Source: Lucinisca nassula (Eukaryota; Mollusca; Bivalvia; Lucinida; Lucinidae). Taken from it: DNA of 64,000 nucleotides. Positions within the stretch are counted from its first letter, which is position 1, and each line of letters starts with the position of its first letter. Shown one piece after another: positions 12,541 to 22,598 of the stretch. The notes beneath the pieces are model-generated. The model saw only the letters and a program-made list of their open reading frames with translations. It was not told the DNA's origin and made no database searches. The position numbers and the translations under genes are program-made. The DNA lies in NCBI GenBank assembly GCA_963580285.1, contig OY757014.1:11608725-11672724 (forward strand). Reading direction: 5' to 3'.

Positions 12541-12966
12541 CTTCTGATACTGGAAGTGGAAGGAAAGCGCACAAAATCCGTCCTCTTTTCTGGCAATTTA
12601 AGTTTCCACAACGCCGACTTCTACTAGAATATTTACAAGGAATAATACGTGTGCAAACCCTGGCACATTAAGTAGAAAGAAGTGTGATGGTTATCAAAAA
12701 CCAAAAAAGGTTGGTTACATGATAAACAAAACTTCCAAGTGAAAATTCAAAATGGCAGACAACTTATACACATTACAAAGTCGGCAGAAAAACACAAAAT
12801 AAATTCCACAAGAAAAGAATTTCGGAAAAAAACAATAAGCTTAAAAAGCCTAAGTACGTTGTGGAAACTCAAGGTAAGTGCAAAATCAAAAAAGAATAAA
12901 ACACGTATCCGTTTATCCATTCTTATCTATCAGTTTCTTTGTCAAAAGCTGTGACCTCGCATGAGT

Positions 12967-13133
12967 CTGAAAAAAATATAACTCGATCTCTATTGTCGGC
13001 GCGAATACCGCAGTCATGTGACCTGTATCGTCTGCCCATTGGTCTGATAGGTCAGGTGACATTAGCGAACAATCAGGACTCGACGCTAGGGAGGTCACGG
13101 GAAAAGGGACATGCCGGTGGCATTTCTGGCTAG
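12967..13133. repeat. DIRS right inverted terminal repeat
   Basis: Reverse complement of 2364-2529, 167 against 166 bp. Together with the inner 43-bp inverted pair it fixes the extent and the inverted-repeat type of the element. Confidence 0.88.
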
Positions 13134-13340
13134 ATTTTTTTTTGTCAGACTGACCCAGACCTGCGTCTGGTGAAAAGGCTTAAATTGTAGTGATGGGCAG
13201 TTATATTTGACATTAAAATACACGAATTAAAGGTGAAAGGAAACATTCTAAGTCTTGGTTCAGGGCCATTTTCCAAGCTTCCACTCAGGGACAATTCACC
13301 AATCGGTGCTGTCAACGCTTTATTTTCTTATCTCACTCAC

Positions 13341-13407
13341 CTTCTTTCTCTAGATACCAGGACCTCATTCTGGTGATCAGTTTCTCAACACTGCTGTCCT
13401 TAGCTAT
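13341..13407 (-). CDS. ECPAS: ECM29 exon l (3'-most recognised)
   Basis: 67 nt, 22 codons plus one base, donor GTGAGT. It reads IAKDSSVEKLITRMRSWYLE then KE, matching [23 protein letters not shown] directly after GHLVR. The following family block (PIYKTSCALTIHAIGRYSP) was not found in the 13.3 kb to the left edge, which is filled with transposons, so the next intron is probably longer than 13.3 kb. Confidence 0.93.
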
Positions 13408-13419
13408 CTGCAAAAACAA

Positions 13420-13682
13420 ATAAAGGATTACATCTAAAAGAACATATGAGCCAGCGCATGACAAATCCTACAATAAGACGTGCATCCAGCGTAGACTCAG
13501 ATCAGCCTGCACATCCATATAGTCTACTCAGACTTCTCTTGCTGCCTGAAGGAGCAGTGGGCCCTTGGCTATCCTTAGAGTGCACAGCGAAGACTCTGAT
13601 CAGACTGCATGGATGTGTAGGCTGATCTGAGTCTTTGCTGGGTGCACGTCTTATTGTAGGTTTTGATGTGCACTGGCTCATA
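13420..13682. mobile_element. Palindromic MITE (GCATGACAAA-CTACAATAAGAC family)
   Basis: Terminal parts ATGAGCCAGCGCATGACAAA and its inverted counterpart near 13660-13680 enclose arms with CAGATCAGCCTGCACATCC / GGATGTGTAGGCTGATCTG. A second copy is at 49868-50122. Lies about 20 bp upstream of the exon l acceptor. Confidence 0.75.
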
Positions 13683-13683
13683 T

Positions 13684-13896
13684 TTAACCCTTATCTTGCT
13701 GTTCACGACAACCCATATCTTTGGAAACAGTGTAGATCCAGATCAGATGGCTTCTGAAGAAGCCATCTGATCAGGATCTACACTGTTTGGCATTCAGTTT
13801 ATGAATTTGTGGCAATAAATAACATCAAGTAATTTGATTGGTTGATAGACAGAAATGGGTTTGGCTTAAATGAATATTCAGAAAGAGAAGGGTTAA
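13684..13896 (+). mobile_element. TTAA-flanked MITE (piggyBac-like ends), copy 1
   Basis: TTAACCCTTATCTTGCTG at the left and AGAGAAGGGTTAA at the right: TTAA on both sides with CCCTT/AAGGG ends, the signature of piggyBac target duplications and termini. The centre is a hairpin (AACAGTGTAGATCC...GGATCTACACTGTTT). Further copies: 20019-20227 (inverted), 43592-43804, 50599-50790. Confidence 0.8.
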
Positions 13897-13909
13897 TATG
13901 AGTGCAATA

Positions 13910-14550
13910 TGATAACACACCAGTATGACATAGCGTACTCTTTCCGATCTCTAAAATGGTTACTTTTGTGGTGAAAATTTGAAATATTTTCTCTTACTAA
14001 TACATCAAACATAGGTTGTGGGTATTTGTTAGAACCGCCTCAATGAGGCGGTTCTAACCAGTACCCACAACCTATGTATTGGAGCAGAAATAAGAAAAAC
14101 AATGAAAATTTGAAATATTTTCTCTTACTAATACTTCAAACATAGGTCGTGGGAACTTGTTAGAACCGCCTCAATGAGGTGGTTCTAACCAGTACCCACA
14201 ACTGGAGCAGTTGCATGGAGCAGAAATAAGAAAAACAATGAAAATTTGAAATATTTTCTCTTATTAATACTTCAAACATAGGTTGTGGGTACTTGTTAGA
14301 ATCGCCTCAATGAGGTGGTTCTAACCAGTACCCACAACTGGAGCAGTTGCATGGAGCAAAAATAAGAAAAACAATGAAAATTTGAAATATTTTCTCTTAC
14401 TAATACTTCAAACATAGGTTGTGGGTACTTGTATTGGAGCAGAAATAAAAAAAAAATGTTTACCCCCCGTATACCCCGAGTTTTCTCTATGTAAAGTGGG
14501 CCTTAGAGGGGTCTTCATTACAGAAACATGTTAGCGTGAGGGTGTGTCTT
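13910..14550. mobile_element. Foldback MITE with hairpin amplified about four times
   Basis: Core hairpin TTGTTAGAACCGCCTCAATG / AGGCGGTTCTAACCAGTACC is repeated with a period near 134 bp (hairpins at about 14020, 14150 and 14290, plus a truncated unit at 14410) between AAACATAGGTTGTGGG and ATTGGAGCAGAAATAAG. Single-hairpin relatives: 17340-17610, 17690-17965, 41855-42057, 44481-44757. Confidence 0.78.
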
Positions 14551-14589
14551 CACAAGTATTTTGCATCCCTTTCCAACATCGCCCATTTG

Positions 14590-15320
14590 TTCAAAGTATC
14601 AATAGCTTAATGAGCTCATTAGTGGCCAAAATGCTATTCTATTAAGTCTTCTGGTATCTTTTACAGGGTTATTTTTGCTAAAAAATATTTAGTATATTTG
14701 CCACACTGAATGATCAAGGTTTTAACAATATGTCAACTACTGTCTCACTAGTGGCCATTAAGTCTTCTGGGTATATACAGGGGTATTTTTGCTGAAAAAT
14801 ATTTAGTATATTTGCCACATTGATTTATTTGTTTGATTTGAGGTTTAACGTTCCCGTCAACACTGTAAAGGCCATTTTGGAGACTTGGTTCCAATTTTGT
14901 GGGACTTTTACCCGACATTGAGATCAAATGACATCTCAAGCCCTGCCTCCCAATGAAACCAGGATTTAAAAGCATGGACGGGTCGACTCACACCGCTTTG
15001 CCTGGGCAGGCTTAGATCCTCTAACCAGTTTACCAGTACTCCAGTGCGGGTCGGTTTCAGCTCTGCGTGGAAGCATCATGCAGCCCATCTATTTCTTCAA
15101 GCCCCAATGGGCGGGGGCCGATTTGCCACATTGACTGATCAAGGTTTTAACAATATGTCAACTACTGACATTGTTAGTTTTTTTTTAGCTCATTAGTGGC
15201 CATTAAGTCTTCTGGGTATCTACAGGGGTATTTTGCTGAAAAATATTTAGTATATTTGCCACATTGAATGATCAAGGTTTTAATAATATGTCAACTACTG
15301 ACATTGCTAGTTTTAAACAA
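14590..15320 (+). mobile_element. MITE with GTTTTAACAATATGTCAACTA ends, partly triplicated, split by a SINE
   Basis: Three copies of the segment AAAAATATTTAGTATATTTGCC...GGTTTTAACAATATGTCAAC (14670, 14785 and 15235 regions). The intact relative at 56848-57122 shows the termini GGGTCCAGTTATTCAAA and TTTGAACAACTGGCCCC. A SINE at 14824-15118 interrupts the copy. Confidence 0.7.
14824..15118 (-). mobile_element. SINE-A (GGCCCCCGCCC head, CAAA tail), 14-bp TSD
   Basis: On the minus strand the family starts GGCCCCCGCCCAT...GGGGCTTGAAG and ends GGGACGTTAAACCTCAAATC plus (CAAA)n; about 300 bp. Flanked by ATTTGCCACATTGA at about 14810-14823 and 15119-15132. No tRNA boxes are obvious in the head. Thirteen copies in the window in both orientations. 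Confidence 0.85.
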
Positions 15321-15324
15321 CTAT

Positions 15325-15512
15325 CCACTAATTCTTATTCACCTTATTTGCATTATCTGCTGGTTCCTAGTCTGAAGGTTATCAGTGTTGGAAAAACAGT
15401 TAACCAGACCCCCCTGACCTTTCAAGGTCAGGGGGTCTGGTTACCTGTTTTTCCAATATTGACAATGTGCAAGCTGGGAGCCAGCAAATAATGCAAATAT
15501 GGTGAATGCAAG
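15325..15512. mobile_element. Foldback element, full-length palindrome, copy 1
   Basis: About 180 bp that is its own reverse complement except in scattered bases: TTCACCTTATTTGCATTATCTGC at the left matches GCAAATAATGCAAATATGGTGAA at the right; centre ACCCCCCTGACCTTTCAAGG. A second copy in the opposite sense lies at 46813-46993 beside exon d. Confidence 0.85.
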
Positions 15513-15514
15513 AG

Positions 15515-15904
15515 AAACCAGCTGAATGCAAATGAAGCGATGTCAATTAGAACAGATTCATTTAGAAAGAAAATATTCCCAGCCCAGGAAGTTTTGGAAA
15601 TTTTTTCATGCTCAACTCACCTGAGCATGAAGTGAAATGCTCATAATTATTGAATACAACAAATCCAGCCATCCTTTCGCTCATATAAGCGAAGGATGTT
15701 GCTGGTCCAGCTAATAAATTTTAAAATGACAATAAGTGCTGGCATTTTAATTTTTTCAGTAGGACAAATTTCACAAGGATTTGTGCATGAAAAGAAGAGT
15801 TTTATAATCTCGGACCCTGATCCTCATCAAGTTCTGGTTCTGAAAGGGCATATTGAATCCAGTGACACAACAAATCTGAAACAAAGGACAACATAACCAC
15901 CTGG
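15515..15904. other. Unassigned intronic stretch
   Basis: Contains a 67-codon frame at 15696-15896 with no recognisable domain and no splice-consistent link to ECM29. The string CTCACCTGAGCATGAAGTGA (about 15617) resembles the terminal hairpin of the GAGGGCC-type transposons, so a degraded element end is possible. I see nothing else. Confidence 0.4.
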
Positions 15905-17010
15905 ATAAGAAAAACACAGAGTTGACATGGTTTATTTAGGGATACTGCACATCAGCTCACTGAGGGGGTATATTTCACAAACGTTTAATGAAACTCCTTC
16001 CAGGGGTAAAGGAGATATGGAACAGGCACAAAATTCCAAGTTTCAAACTCATGACCTTCCCCTGTGACCTTGACCTTGGGATTGCATGATTTCTTTATTG
16101 ATTCTGGATATGAGCTCACTGAGGGGGATATTTGATGAAAGTTTAATGAAAATCCTTCCAGGGGTAAAGGAGATATGGAACAGACACAAAATACAAAGGT
16201 TCAAACTTGTGACCTTAAACTGGGACCTTGACTCAGCATGGTTTATTTATGTGTTTTGCATATCAGCTCAATGAGGGGGACATCTAACCAAAGTTTAATG
16301 AAAATCCTTTGAAGGGTAAAGGAGATATGGAACAGACACAAAATTCAAAGTTTCAAACGCGTGACCTTCCAATGTGACCTTGACATGGTGTCGGCATGAT
16401 TCATTTATGAACTCTGCACATGAGCTCACTGAGGGTGATAATTGACCAAAGTATAATGAAAATCCTTTGAGGGGTAAAGGAGATATGGAACAGACACAAA
16501 ATTCAAAGTTTCAAACTCGTGACCTTCAAATGTGACCTTGACCTTGAGTCGGCATGATTCATTTATGGGTTCTGCACATCAGCTCACTGAGAGGGATAAC
16601 TGACCAAAGTAAATGAGAATCCATGCAGGGGTAAAGGAGATATGGAACGGACATAAAATTCAAAGTTTCAAACTCCTGACCTTCAAATGTGACCGTGACC
16701 TTGAGTCGGCATGATTCATCTATGGGTTCGGCACATCAGCTCACTGAGGGGATAATTGCCCAAAGTTTAATGGAAATCCTTCCAAGGGTAAAGGAGACAA
16801 AATTCCAAGTTTCAAACTCATGATCTTGACACTGATTTGGCATGGTTCATTTATGGGTTCTGCACATCAGCTCATTGAGGTGAATAATTGACCAAAGTTT
16901 AATGAAAATCTATCAAAGGGTTCAGGAGATATGGAGCGGACAAGAAAATGTTATGGACAGACAGACGGACAGATGAAGGCCATTCCTACAATCCCCGCTC
17001 CACTTCGCGG
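15905..17010. repeat. Tandem array, ~155-bp unit, with GACCTTGACC motif
   Basis: About seven units recognised by GGGTAAAGGAGATATGGAAC (near 16003, 16160, 16315, 16472, 16629). Most contain TGTGACCTTGACCTTG. Ends in a GACAGACGGACAG run (16957-16975) and a hairpin CCCCGCTCCACTTCGCGGTGGGGG (16992-17015). The same head-array-microsatellite-hairpin plan is seen in the other array elements. Confidence 0.8.
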
Positions 17011-17019
17011 TGGGGGATA

Positions 17020-17335
17020 AGTGATCTACAAGTCACCCAGATACTTCCTACCAAGTTTCAAGTCAACTGCCTTTCCTGTTCTGGGGAAGAAGATCAAAGT
17101 AGATTTTCAAGACGGTGGTCATTTTGGATTTCTGACTGGAATAGATATAGCTATTTTGGATCTACAAGTCACCCAGATACTTTCCTACCAAGTTTCAAGT
17201 CAACTGGCCTTTCAGTTCATGGGAAGAAGCTCAAAATAGATTTCCTGGTGGCCATCCTGAATTTGCAGTTGGTATCAATTTAGCTATTTTTGATTTAAAA
17301 GTCACCCCATTGCTTCCTATCATGTTTCGTGTCAG
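17020..17335. repeat. Two-copy 135-bp tandem repeat
   Basis: TCTACAAGTCACCCAGATAC occurs at about 17024 and 17159, each followed by TACCAAGTTTCAAGTCAACTG. A further diverged copy lies at about 17990-18030, after two MITE insertions. Confidence 0.7.
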
Positions 17336-17965
17336 CTACATTACGATAACACATCCGTGCGACATAGTGCATTCTTTCATATCTCAAAAATGGTGACTTT
17401 TCGGATGAAGATTTGTGATATTTTTCATATTTATACTGCAAACATAGGTTGTGGGTCCTCGTTAGAACCGCCTCAATGAGGCGGTTCTAACGAGTACCCA
17501 CAACCTATGTCTTGGAGCAGAAATAAGGAAAATGATGTTTACCCCTGTAAACCCCAGTTTTCTCTATCTAAAGTGGGGTTTAGAGGGGTGTTCATTCCAT
17601 GGACTTGTTCGCGGGATGTAGCTATTTGGTTCTGGGGAAAAAGTTAAAATAGATTTCCAAGATCTTAGATTTCCATTACTAAAACACGCCTATACAAATA
17701 CATTGTAAATTTTACCAGCGAAAAAATGAAAATTTTCAGATGAAATGAAAAATTTCGATATCTTTCTTATTTCAGCTTGAAATATAGATTATGGATACTC
17801 GTTAGAACCGCCTCGTCGAGGCGGTTCTAACGAGTACCCACAATCTATGTTTTTGAGCAGAAATAAGTAAACTAATGTTTACCCCTGCAAACTCCAGTTT
17901 TACTATATAAAAAGGGGTTTGGGGGGGGGGGGGGAATAAATATAGGCATGTTTTCGTGATGTCTG
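17336..17965. mobile_element. Two foldback MITEs of the GAACCGCCTC hairpin family
   Basis: Hairpins at about 17438-17510 and 17770-17848, each with GTTAGAACCGCCTC and its complement, followed by TTTACCCCTG..AACCCCAGTTTT. Contains a G13-14 run at about 17920-17934. The second copy carries the ACACGCCTATACAAAT terminus (about 17684-17700). Confidence 0.75.
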
Positions 17966-18164
17966 ATTGGGATAAATTTCGCTATTTTTTATCTACAAGT
18001 CACTCTGATCCTTCCTACCAAGTTTGGTACTGGTTCACTGCTTATGTATACCCCTGCTCAGGAAAAGTGTTGATCGGTAAACTGACCGGCTGGATATGAT
18101 CTAAATAGTATTGACTGGGTTGTCAAACTCCTAACAAAGAACATACAAAACCAAAATCACTTAC

Positions 18165-18256
18165 CCTGACAAGATGCCCTAGAGCTGAAGCGTATGCTTT
18201 TCTCACAGCTGAGTTTCTATCAGCAACACCATGTAGAAATGCTCCCATTAGTTTAC
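18165..18256 (-). CDS. ECPAS: ECM29 exon k
   Basis: 92 nt. The first two bases finish a codon that must begin in an unseen exon, then 30 codons run to AGG|GTAAGT. The peptide KLMGAFLHGVADRNSAVRKA...ALGHLVR matches [20 protein letters not shown]...AMGHLVR. Acceptor TTTGCAG. Phase 1 at the start is incompatible with the phase 0 end of exon j, which is the evidence for a missing exon. Confidence 0.95.
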
Positions 18257-18299
18257 CTGCAAAAAATCATATTTTTCTTGGCTTTTACATTAATATTTT

Positions 18300-19030
18300 A
18301 GCTCACTTTTATTTTAGCTAACTGTGGACAAAAATCACCCACCTTCCAAGTTGTCTGTCAGAGTATTTTTTATTGTGTTAACAATATAAAGACTACTTCG
18401 CAAACCAGAATTTCAGAGAAAGCCAAGTTGCATCTGCTCAGAAAATTTAATAAGACTTGGAATACTGGTTAAGGTCTAAAAGTCAATGTTCATGCTCAGT
18501 CAGTGTATCCAGGAGAATAACTATGCAAAGTTTAATTGTTGTAGCTGTTATAACTGAGATCATGAGGGTCTATGCAAAATATGACAAAATCATTTGAGCA
18601 TGACATATAGGTCAAGATCATCAGGTTTGCCAAGTTTACATGTTAAGGCCAATATTTAAGCAAGCTCTGATGCGTGCATCAAGTGTAGTTGACAAGAAAC
18701 TGAGGCTTGATGTTGATGTGCACATGATTTGTGAACATGCAGATGAAAAATCAGAAAGTTCAAAAAAATGTTAAGTTACATGATTGGCCTGCATGGTGCT
18801 TCCATGCAGAGCTGAAAACTACCACTATTAAGTACAAAAAATTCCTATATTAAGACCACCTTTGGGACAGTTCAAAAGTGGTCTTTAAGACCACTTTTGA
18901 ACAGTCCCAAAGATGGCCCTTGACCAGAGGACCTTGTGGGTAGAAAACACAAAGAAAGACAAAGTGCACCCTTAAAAATAAGCATTTTAAAGCAGAATTA
19001 GTCTTAATTTTTGGTGGCCTTAATAGCGAA
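18300..19030. other. Intron stretch with one foldback hairpin
   Basis: Mostly unrecognised sequence. At 18850-18925, AAGACCACCTTTGGGACAG and its complement form a foldback around TGGTCTTTAAGACCA. The following AGCAGAATTAGTCTTAATTTT (18993-19013) recurs at 38813-38833, showing a dispersed element. No coding sequence seen. Confidence 0.5.
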
Positions 19031-19389
19031 TTTCACTGTACTTGTAAATGGCTTATAAAGTCTAAGTCTTTCCAGGCAAAGTAGTGCAAGTCGACTCATC
19101 CCTTTAATCCTAGCAGTTGGGTTGGGCGGTAGAGTTTGAGATGTCATTGTACTAAACGTTGGGTGAAAGTCCCACAAAATTGAAAGCAATGTCTCGAAAC
19201 TGACTAAACAGTGTTGATGGGGATGTAAAACCTCAACACAAACAACATAATACAAGCAGATTTAACAATAAACCCACTTACAGTTTTGTTTGTATTTTTG
19301 TATTGGAGTTTAATTGCCCAGTCAACACTATTTATGTCATTTTTGAGCCAGTCAGCTTAACTATTCGCAATTTTCCTGGTCATGCTTAT

Positions 19390-19672
19390 CGGCCCCCACC
19401 CATCGGGGCTTGAAGAAATAGATGGGCTGCATGATGCTTCCACGCAGAGCTGAAACCAACCCACACACAAGTACGGGTAAACCGCTTAGAGGATCTAAGC
19501 CTGCCCAGTCAAAGCTGTGCGAGTCGGACCGTCCATGCAAATAAACCCTATTGGTTTCATGGTGCGGCATTTAATCTCAATGTCGGATAAAAGTCCCACA
19601 AAATTGGAAGCAACATCTCCAAAATGACCTTTACAGTGTTGACGGGGACGTTTAACCTCAAATCAAACAAAC
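19390..19672 (+). mobile_element. SINE-A copy
   Basis: Starts GGCCCCCACCCATCGGGG and ends GGACGTTTAACCTCAAATCA plus CAAAC. Inserted among fragments of a second SINE (SINE-B, the CAGTCAACACTATTTATGTC stretch at 19318-19372, and 19675-19905). Confidence 0.85.
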
Positions 19673-19674
19673 TG

Positions 19675-19905
19675 GCCATGCTTATACATAAGCTGTTAAC
19701 CAGTACAGTGCACATTCTTTGGCCAGAAACTGACAACTGCCCTTCTTTAACCAATGGGAGTGAGAAAATGAATGCAGAAAAGATTTCATGATCAATCTCC
19801 ATGAAAGAATGTTGCCGACCCCCGGCAGGTATCAAACCCGCATACTCCTGATCACCAATGAGATCAGACTGAGCTACTAAGCCGAGCCACCCACTTACAC
19901 TCATA
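19675..19905 (-). mobile_element. SINE-B with tRNA-derived head
   Basis: On the minus strand the head (about 19895-19825) has TAGTAGCTCAGTCTGATCTC and box B-like GGGTTTGATACCTG. The body contains GTGCACTGTACTGGTTAAC. Pieces of this family recur at 22555-22620, 22830-22925, 22975-23130, 24950-25060, 46435-46560, 48925-49038 and 49343-49400. Confidence 0.7.
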
Positions 19906-20018
19906 AAATTGACCTGGGAGGGGTGGGGTTGGGGGAGAGGACGGATACACCTGTATATTATTTGCCACATTTTAGATGGGAGACAACTTTTCAAGACTTC
20001 CTACTTCCTTCATTTGAA

Positions 20019-20227
20019 TTAACCCTTGACCTGCTGAATATTTATATATGCCACACCCACAACTGATTATCAACCAATCAGATTACTTGATGCAAATTAT
20101 TGCAACAAATTCATGAGCTGAATGACAATGAAGATCCTGATCAGATGGCTTCTTCAGAAGCCATCTGATCTGGATCTTCATTGTTTGAAAGATAAGGCAT
20201 ATCCCAGCTCAGCAGGACAAGGGTTAA
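20019..20227 (-). mobile_element. TTAA-flanked MITE (piggyBac-like ends), inverted copy
   Basis: TTAACCCTTGACCTGCTGAA at the left and GACAAGGGTTAA at the right, with central foldback CAGATGGCTTCTTCAGAAGCC. Same family as 13684-13896 but in the opposite sense. Confidence 0.78.
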
Positions 20228-20600
20228 GACCTGCCCAAAGAAAGAATAAGCTCTTGGTCATGAATAGAGCCCTTATTTCAATGGATACTAAAACTTTTTT
20301 GAAAGAGTTGCCTCCCCTGAAGGTGTATCCTTTCCCCTTAAAAAAGATTATATATGAGCTAGTGCTGAAGAAAACCTGCAATAACTCCTTAGTCACCAGT
20401 GAAGACTCAGATCAACCTTATCAGCCAGTCTTTCTGACCAGTATTTCCTTGTTGCTCTACAAAGGCTACAGACTACTTGTAAGGCTTGAAAGATCGGGGA
20501 AGATCCTGATCAGACTGAACCAATGTACAGGCTCATCTGAGCCTTTTCTGTTTGCACTGGTCTTTGCTTATTGCTCTGCAAAGGCTATAGAAACCTCATG
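20228..20600. other. MITE fragments
   Basis: Contains GAGTTGCCTCCCCTGAAGGTG (20308-20328), diagnostic of the AAGGAAAGAATTTGCTCC palindromic MITE family, and partial GATCAGACTG foldbacks (20480-20560). The 164-codon frame across this stretch is not a gene. Confidence 0.55.
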
Positions 20601-20603
20601 TGA

Positions 20604-20907
20604 ACAGTTTGTTTGATTTGAGGTTTAACGTCAACACTGTAAAGGTCATTCTGGAGACATTGCTTCCAATTTTGTGGGACTTTTACCCTACATTGAGATA
20701 AAATGACATCTCAAGCCCTGTCCCCCAATGAAAGCAATAGGGTTTATAAGCATGGATGGTCCAAACTCTGTGCACCCCCTTCCTTGCCTGGGCAGGCTTA
20801 GATCCTCTAAGGGGTTTACCAATACTCGTGTGCAGGTCGGATTCAGCTCTGCATGGAAGCATCATGCAGCCCATATATTTCTTCAAGCCCCGATGGGCGG
20901 GGGCCGC
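20604..20907 (-). mobile_element. SINE-A copy with 12-bp TSD
   Basis: Flanked by CATGTGAACAGT at 20597-20608 and 20908-20919. Full-length, about 300 bp, tail TTTGTTTG on the plus strand. Confidence 0.88.
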
Positions 20908-21102
20908 CATGTGAACAGTGAAGACTGATCAGACTGCACACAAATGTGCTGGCTGATCTGAGTATTTGCTGGTGACATGAAGTAGGTTTTGTCATTTTCC
21001 AGCTCATATTACTTTCATAATACCTGCATGTGAGCCAAGTTCTTTAGGACACTGGTGTACCAATGATATCACAAAGTTGGAGCAGGCAGCCTGAAATAAA
21101 GA

Positions 21103-21304
21103 TTAACCCTTTTTGTACCAAATGGAATCTTCCACCTTATATATAGAGCAGGATTCCATTTCAAAATTTAGGGGTGTCAGGTTGTGTTTTCTTCAATACT
21201 GATTTGACAAATGGCTGAACTTTTCGCAGAATGTGGTATGATCAGGGCCTGCACTGTTTGCCAGGGTACCCGTATTTGGGTTTCCGCGGTACTATATGGG
21301 TTAA
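21103..21304. mobile_element. TTAA-flanked MITE, second family
   Basis: TTAACCCTTTTTGTACCAAATGG at the left, GGTACTATATGGGTTAA at the right: inverted termini plus TTAA duplication. A sibling at 22599-22827 has the same ends; a partial copy without a clear right end is at 39848-40020. Confidence 0.78.
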
Positions 21305-21309
21305 AGAAC

Positions 21310-21925
21310 CTCCAGTCTCAGATGGGCCCCATCAAGCGATTTTGGTACTTATCGCCTATGCAAGCAGCGAATGTTTAGGCGAGCCTGCGCATCCGCGCAG
21401 TCTCGCCAGAACCTTCGTTGCTCGCTCATACAAGCAGTGAATCAAGAGGAACCTTCAGACAGAAAGCCATATCCCTGGCTCCTCTGAATGGCTGGGCATA
21501 CGCAGTTAAAATTTGTCATGATGGAATGCTCGAAGACACCAATTCGCTTGGCGGGGCTCAGATATTCTTTGAATGCTCATAGATAATGAGGGTTGACAAG
21601 TGTAAAATTTCAGAAATTGTTTTATCTCATGTTTTTTTGCAAGTGCTCTACAGAAACATATGTTGCGGGTGCTTATATAAAAGTCTGATATGAGTATAAG
21701 AACAAAAGATTTTCTGTTCTGTGAAATTTTTGCATACAGCAAGCTGGATCTATCTGAAAGGCAAGAAGAATGTGCATGTACATATCACATATCTTGAGAA
21801 ATAATGTACAGGATACACCCTCAGGGGAGACAACACTTTCAAAAAGAGTTTTCTATCTTATCAAGAGGGATCCATACTTCAAGGATAGCAAATTCTTTCC
21901 TCTTTGAGCTGACCTAAATGTTTGT
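21310..21925. other. MITE remnants, no gene seen
   Basis: GCGAGCCTGCGCATCCGCGC (21380) belongs to the foldback family at 49868-50122. 21790-21900 carries the palindromic MITE motif CCTCAGGGGAGACAACACTTTC. The rest is unrecognised AT-rich sequence. Confidence 0.45.
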
Positions 21926-21927
21926 TT

Positions 21928-22226
21928 GTTTGTTTGTTGATTTGAGGTATCATGTCCCCGTCAACACTTTAGAGGTCATTTTGGAGACACTGCTTCCAAT
22001 TTTGTGGGACTTTTACCCGACATTGAGATGAAATGACATCTCAAGCCCTGTCGCCTAATGAAACCAATTATTAGGACGGCATGGACGGTCTGACTTGCAC
22101 CGCTTTGCCTGGGCAAGCTTAGATCCTCTAAGTGGTTTACCAGTGCTTGTGTGCGGTCGGTTTCAGCTCTGTGTGGAAGCATCATGCAGCCCATCTATTT
22201 CTTCAAGCCCCGATGGGCGGGGGCCA
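21928..22226 (-). mobile_element. SINE-A copy
   Basis: Flanked by AGCTGACCTAAATG and AGCTGACCCGAATG, an imperfect 14-bp target duplication, with a GTTTGTTTGTTTG tail. Lies about 180 bp downstream of the exon j donor in transcript sense. Confidence 0.83.
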
Positions 22227-22409
22227 GCTGACCCGAATGAATTTGAATTTCATAGAGGGGACAGTCTTTCAGAAAATTAAAATAGTGGTCTTCCTTCAAC
22301 ACAATAGAGAAAAATATGTCATGTTTATTTCTTTCCCATCAGTCTGAAATTGGTGGGCATGTGCATCACTTCAATGACAACACTAAATTGAAATTCTGGA
22401 CATATTTAC

Positions 22410-22499
22410 TTTGGTTCCTACTCCAATTCCACTCTTGATCAGTTCTGTAAGACGGGGTACCAGTTCTTTAAGAACCTCGTCATCTATATATTGTGCACA
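22410..22499 (-). CDS. ECPAS: ECM29 exon j
   Basis: 90 nt, 30 codons, phase 0 at both ends, acceptor TTCCAG, donor GTAAAT. It reads [20 protein letters not shown] followed by [10 protein letters not shown]. It aligns with CLQYLD...LGELVPRLxELIRSGVGLGTK. The family continues GGCASVIVSLT after GTK, but no such exon is recognisable downstream. Direct joining to exon k would give an in-frame stop. Confidence 0.95.
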
Positions 22500-22598
22500 C
22501 TGGAATGAATAAGAAGAAAAACAAATGATTCACATCACATGATATGAGTCACACTGGTCGGTTGGCTGGTTAAGAGTTTAACAGTCCAATCAATGCAA

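Larger units (their letters stand above)
2364..13219 (-). mobile_element. Decayed DIRS-like retrotransposon, split by nested insertions
   Basis: Inverted terminal repeats (2364-2529 and 12967-13133, about 93 percent identical by eye) enclose minus-strand remnants in DIRS order: gag-like, RT, RNase H, then tyrosine recombinase towards the left end. A second 43-bp inverted pair (2628-2670 and 13177-13219) lies close to the terminal repeats. DIRS elements use a tyrosine recombinase instead of an integrase and carry inverted or split terminal repeats, as seen here. About 4.3 kb of the span is a nested element (4075-8339), so the element itself is near 6.6 kb. Every frame is broken; it is a fossil. 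Confidence 0.82.

Noticed and set aside
15696..15896. Possible small gene of 67 codons
   Set aside because: No recognisable domain, no splice link to ECM29, and repeats on both sides.
17920..17934. G-run as regulatory quadruplex
   Set aside because: A single run inside a MITE copy, likely slippage; no repeated G-tract pattern around it.
20122..20616. 164-codon plus-strand frame
   Set aside because: Runs through a TTAA-MITE and palindromic MITE fragments; composition matches repeats, not protein.
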